This document shows, in pieces, positions 9,680 to 12,224 of a stretch of 12,224 nucleotides of DNA. The stretch is from Rhizopus sp. PT2906. Its lineage: Eukaryota; Mucoromycota; Mucoromycetes; Mucorales; Rhizopodaceae. Both the position numbers and the translations under genes were made by a program. The DNA lies in assembly GCA_025529335.1 (NCBI GenBank), contig JAMYHX010000794.1, positions 1 to 12,224 of the forward strand, read 5' to 3'. The notes beneath the pieces were generated by a model that had not been told where the DNA came from, searched no databases, and saw only the letters and a list, made by a program, of their open reading frames with translations. Numbering within the stretch: position 1 is the stretch's first letter; each line of letters opens with the position of its first letter.

Positions 9680-10084
9680 TGTCAGAATATGGTCTTACAG
9701 AAGCACAAATCATTGAACTCATCCAGCATCACAGCGCGCAGACCGTTAGAGACAAATCAACAAAGTCGCTTCCCCTACACTGTAGCTGACTGCACTAGAG
9801 ATACAAGGTATATGCTGTCAAACGAATTGCATAGGATTGGAATGTCAGCCTCAGGGTAAATCCGTTTGCCAACAACACCAACAACAAGCTGAAGAGGTAT
9901 TGGTCATGGAAGAAGCTCTCAGAGCAGAGAGAACAAATGCTTTCCAGCAATTATGGCCCAGGAAGGGCCACTTCCTACACCCACCTTGGAAACTGATACC
10001 GCAGGTAATTGAAGAAGATAAATCAAGATCGAGTATAAGATTGTGTGATAGTGACCCAACATGGCCGATGGTGTTGAAGCGTAA
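9680..10084 (+). pseudogene. Degenerate leading segment of the transposon relic
   Basis: This stretch is visibly richer in G and C than its flanks and matches the recombinase relic that follows it. An ATG at 9680 opens MSEYGLTEAQIIELIQHH and stops at 9788. Other frames then look protein-like in turn: MLSNELHRIGMSASGKS across a frame change near 9855, a Gln-rich piece (CQQHQQQAEE), and MAQEGPLPTPTLETDTAG. The motif ELHRIGMSASGKS faintly resembles a SAP-type DNA-binding helix. This is probably the remains of an N-terminal extension or gag-like protein of the element. The order and frames are too damaged for a gene model. Confidence 0.4.
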
Positions 10085-11110
10085 CAAGACGGAACCCCTA
10101 GTTTTTACCTTGAAGAAGAATTTCTCAGTAACCGCCTAGATATTGTCAAACGCTGGCAAGAAAAGGCAAAATTGAGTCAGTCTATAGCTCAATATTTGAC
10201 TCGATCTACTAGAAAGTCAATATCGGACAATTACAACAGACATTGGAAGAACTGCGCAGTGTAGTGCTTATCCCGAAACCCAAAGAACGATCCCCTCCAC
10301 TACGATCCACCCTTAGTGGTGAAGTATCTGGTGTCTCTAAGCTCGCTTTCATTACAACACTTGAATGTAGTCCGCTCGGCGATCGCCTCGGTATATCGAG
10401 TCGTACAATGCTCAAGAACCGAGCTTGGGTAACCACGCCTTGATTCAGTAATTTTTCAAGGCTAAAAAGAAAACAAGAAGCAAGTTACCGAATAGAAATC
10501 AGGAGATTTTTGATATCGACTCCATATTGGTTCTAGTGGAAAACTGGGGGTACTACCAAGGGCTTGCCCTTAGACAAACCCCTGAAGAAGATGCTAATAA
10601 TTTTAACAATTGCAACCATGTGGCGGCCGAGGTCTGATTTGAGAAATCTTCAACATTGAAATGTCAACTTTGTAGAATTCGAAGGCAATATAATCGGTGC
10701 CACATTGGTTATGCATCAACCGAAAGCAAGCAAGATAGGAATAACGATGAACGAGAATCTCTGCCCTATACGAGATCTATATGCGTCCATCCAGCGGATA
10801 TCCCACATATGCCATGATTTAGACGACAATCACACTCTCTCTTTTTGGCTCACATCGCATACAACGCGATTCAAGGCACATTCTTTCCATTACGCATCCA
10901 GCACCAAAGCGGCTATGACTGGTAGTTCCTATTAAAAACATCAAGTGCATGCTAACTGGAGTTTAAACAACTCAACCTTCGAAGACTATTATTACAAGCC
11001 AGGAGATCAACGCATCAGGGGACGTTATGATTGTGGACACTGTGTTTGGAAACATTACCAAGATTACCACATCCAAAGTCGGATTGAAGGCAGTGTTGCT
11101 ATTATTATTT
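10085..11110 (+). pseudogene. DIRS/Crypton-type tyrosine recombinase, decayed
   Basis: The intact ancestor would have been the integrase of a tyrosine-recombinase element. The core-binding part is in frame from 10085 (NRLDIVKRWQEKAKLSQSI, STRKSISDNYNRHWK, LQHLNVVRSAIASVYR), with TAG at 10262-10264. It shifts frame near 10430 (KAKKKTRSKLPNRNQEIFDI; TAA 10449-10451) and again near 10570-10600. The last frame carries the catalytic part: IATMWRPRSDL with the first active-site Arg, TGA at 10657-10659, CPIRDLY, NHTLSFW, KAHSFHYASSTKA, TAA at 10933-10935, then HANWSLNNSTFEDYYYKP with the nucleophilic Tyr at about 10987-10995. The usual HxxR is HxxH (CAT at 10888-10890), so the second Arg is lost. 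An alternative frame reads DTVFGN near 11040, hinting at a further shift at the C-terminus. No reverse transcriptase is visible, so DIRS and Crypton cannot be separated. Confidence 0.8.
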
Positions 11111-11171
11111 TCCAAAAATTCTATTTTCACAGTAAATGCAGCTTAAAACAGAAAAGGAAATAAATGAAATT

Positions 11172-11194
11172 AATTTTATCTTTCTTATTTACAG
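11172..11194 (+). promoter_or_regulatory. Possible 5' UTR splice acceptor
   Basis: A pyrimidine-rich stretch ending TTTCTTATTTACAG lies 12 bp before the ATG at 11207 and has the form of a good 3' splice site. No strong donor is visible close upstream. If real, the leader's first exon would lie inside or beyond the transposon relic. Confidence 0.3.
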
Positions 11195-11206
11195 CCTTTG
11201 TTAATT

Positions 11207-12104
11207 ATGAATCCATCTCATCCTGCTCCACAACTTCCTCCAGGCTGGTATGATAGCAGACAATATAGAGAGCTATGCTTTTAGAGAAAAAAACTAACTT
11301 GTATCATCAAAGGATTGCTTTATGGGACGAAGGATCACAACGCTATTATTATTTAGAACAAGCAACTGGTAGAACTCAGTGGGAACTTCCAACACAACCT
11401 TCCTCGTCTTTAAATCCAGTGAACAGTGGAGAAGCAAACAGCTATCATTCGAACTTCCCTGGCAATAGCTCTCCAGCCACTTCACCCTATCCACCTCAAC
11501 AACAGAGTTATCCACCCCAATTTCCTAGTACTAATAGTCCTCAGGTCGCTACTTCATATCCTGGACAGCAACAACAAGCATATCCTTATCCAGGATCCTC
11601 CAATCATCAGAGCCCATATCCACCTACTGGCATGGAAGGAGAACAGCAAGATAGAGGATTAGGAAAAATACTTAAAGGTAAGCGAATAAAAATAGAAAGA
11701 CGAAAATCTTGGCGAATTTAGATCATCGCTAATACGTCCTGCTGATATTAGGTCCTGGAGGCGCCATTGCAGCTGGTCTAATCGGGTAAGGAGTTGATTG
11801 ATAAAGCAGAGAAAAAGAGGCTGATTCATACATTGTGTAGGTTTGCTGCAGGTAAACTCATGAATAATCATCACGGGGGTGTAAGTGTATATTTTTTTGT
11901 ATGTATATTGATTATACTAATGATAAACAGCATCATCAACAACAGCAATCGTATTATCCTCCTCCTCCTCCTCCTCCAGGTTATGGTGGATACCCTCAAG
12001 GATACGGTAATTATGCACTTTTTTTTTCCTTGTATTTTTTAATACTGAGCATCAATCATATAGGCGGACATTATGGAAATCATCATAAACCTCATTTCTT
12101 CTAA
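11207..12104 (+). CDS. WW-domain protein with glycine-zipper-like segment (6 exons)
   Basis: Exons 11207-11247, 11313-11677, 11752-11785, 11841-11880, 11931-12006 and 12064-12104 join in frame to 198 aa. All introns are GT-AG and 50-74 nt long; the first has a clear CTAAC branch site. Residues 10-40 form a WW domain (LPPGWIALWDEGSQRYYYLE, then TGRTQWELP) with the paired Trp at 14 and 37. Such domains bind proline-rich peptides. Residues 41-130 are rich in Pro, Gln, Ser and Tyr with repeated YPP/YPGQ-like units, probably disordered. Residues 136-154 (GPGGAIAAGLIGFAAGKLM) are small, hydrophobic and Gly-spaced, like a glycine zipper that could enter membranes or self-assemble. The tail is His/Gln-rich, then PPPPPPPGYGGYPQGYG and HKPHFF. 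There is no signal peptide. The WW domain may bind the protein's own proline stretches or those of partners. The cellular role is unknown. Confidence 0.88.
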
Positions 12105-12224
12105 TGATTATTGTAAATGTATTACAGTAAGGCTGGTAAATATTGGGTGATTTAGAAATTTAAATGGCGATAACAAAAAAATAATTTGGTTGTTTTAAAA
12201 TATTTTATTAACGTTTTTATTGAG
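12105..12224. other. 3' flank of the WW gene
   Basis: AT-rich sequence after the stop with no further coding signal. No canonical AATAAA is present on the plus strand; AAAAAAATAATTTGG near 12175-12189 is the closest candidate. Confidence 0.4.

Larger units (their letters stand above)
9680..11110 (+). mobile_element. Tyrosine-recombinase transposon relic
   Basis: This is the extent of the sequence that belongs to the decayed element, judged from coding remnants and the shift in base composition. Neither end has a recognised split repeat or inverted terminal repeat, and no reverse transcriptase or RNase H remains. The element is therefore truncated, or a Crypton-like form carrying only the recombinase. 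It cannot move by itself. Confidence 0.6.

Noticed and set aside
11164..11250. Earlier ATG at 11164 giving a signal-peptide-like start for the WW gene
   Set aside because: It is out of frame with the WW exon and runs into TGA at the first intron. The ATG at 11207 gives the correct LPPGW start of the domain.

Overview
The window looks like nuclear DNA of an early-diverging filamentous fungus, most likely a mucoralean (Mucoromycota). It is AT-rich. Its genes are cut by many short GT-AG introns of about 44-75 nt with CTAAC/CTGAC-type branch sites. It carries a broken tyrosine recombinase of the DIRS/Crypton type common in these genomes, and a protein family that I associate, from memory, only with Mucoromycota. 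The species cannot be named from the sequence.

Layout: (1) 194-514 (+) is a decayed ORF in one frame with two internal TGA codons. (2) 1170-4501 (+) is a complete ten-exon gene for a Ubp2-type ubiquitin-specific protease. I solved every splice junction and the frame closes at 945 residues (or 948 with the alternative acceptor). A T-rich tract and a short overlapping uORF precede its start. (3) 4594-6224 (-) converges on it, with only 92 bp between the stop codons. It encodes a mucoralean protein family of unknown function. Its C-terminal half is intact, but the 5' part lacks a visible start and is either spliced unusually or frameshifted. (4) 6228-8612 is about 2.4 kb of AT-rich DNA without a supported gene. 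(5) 8623-9233 (+) is a broken or oddly spliced ORF of unrecognised family. (6) About 9680-11110 (+) is the relic of a tyrosine-recombinase element, with a degenerate upstream segment and then the recombinase spread over at least two frameshifts and four stops. (7) 11207-12104 (+) is a complete six-exon gene for a small WW-domain protein with Pro/Gln/Tyr-rich linkers and a glycine-zipper-like hydrophobic stretch. Its start lies about 100 bp downstream of the transposon relic.

The genes do not form an operon or an obvious pathway. The deubiquitinase and the WW protein are ordinary cellular genes. The rest is lineage-specific or transposon-derived. The points most worth following are the unknown family at 4594-6224, the run of internal stops and one active-site change in the decayed ORFs that all fit C:G-to-T:A transitions, and the WW gene abutting a transposon relic.
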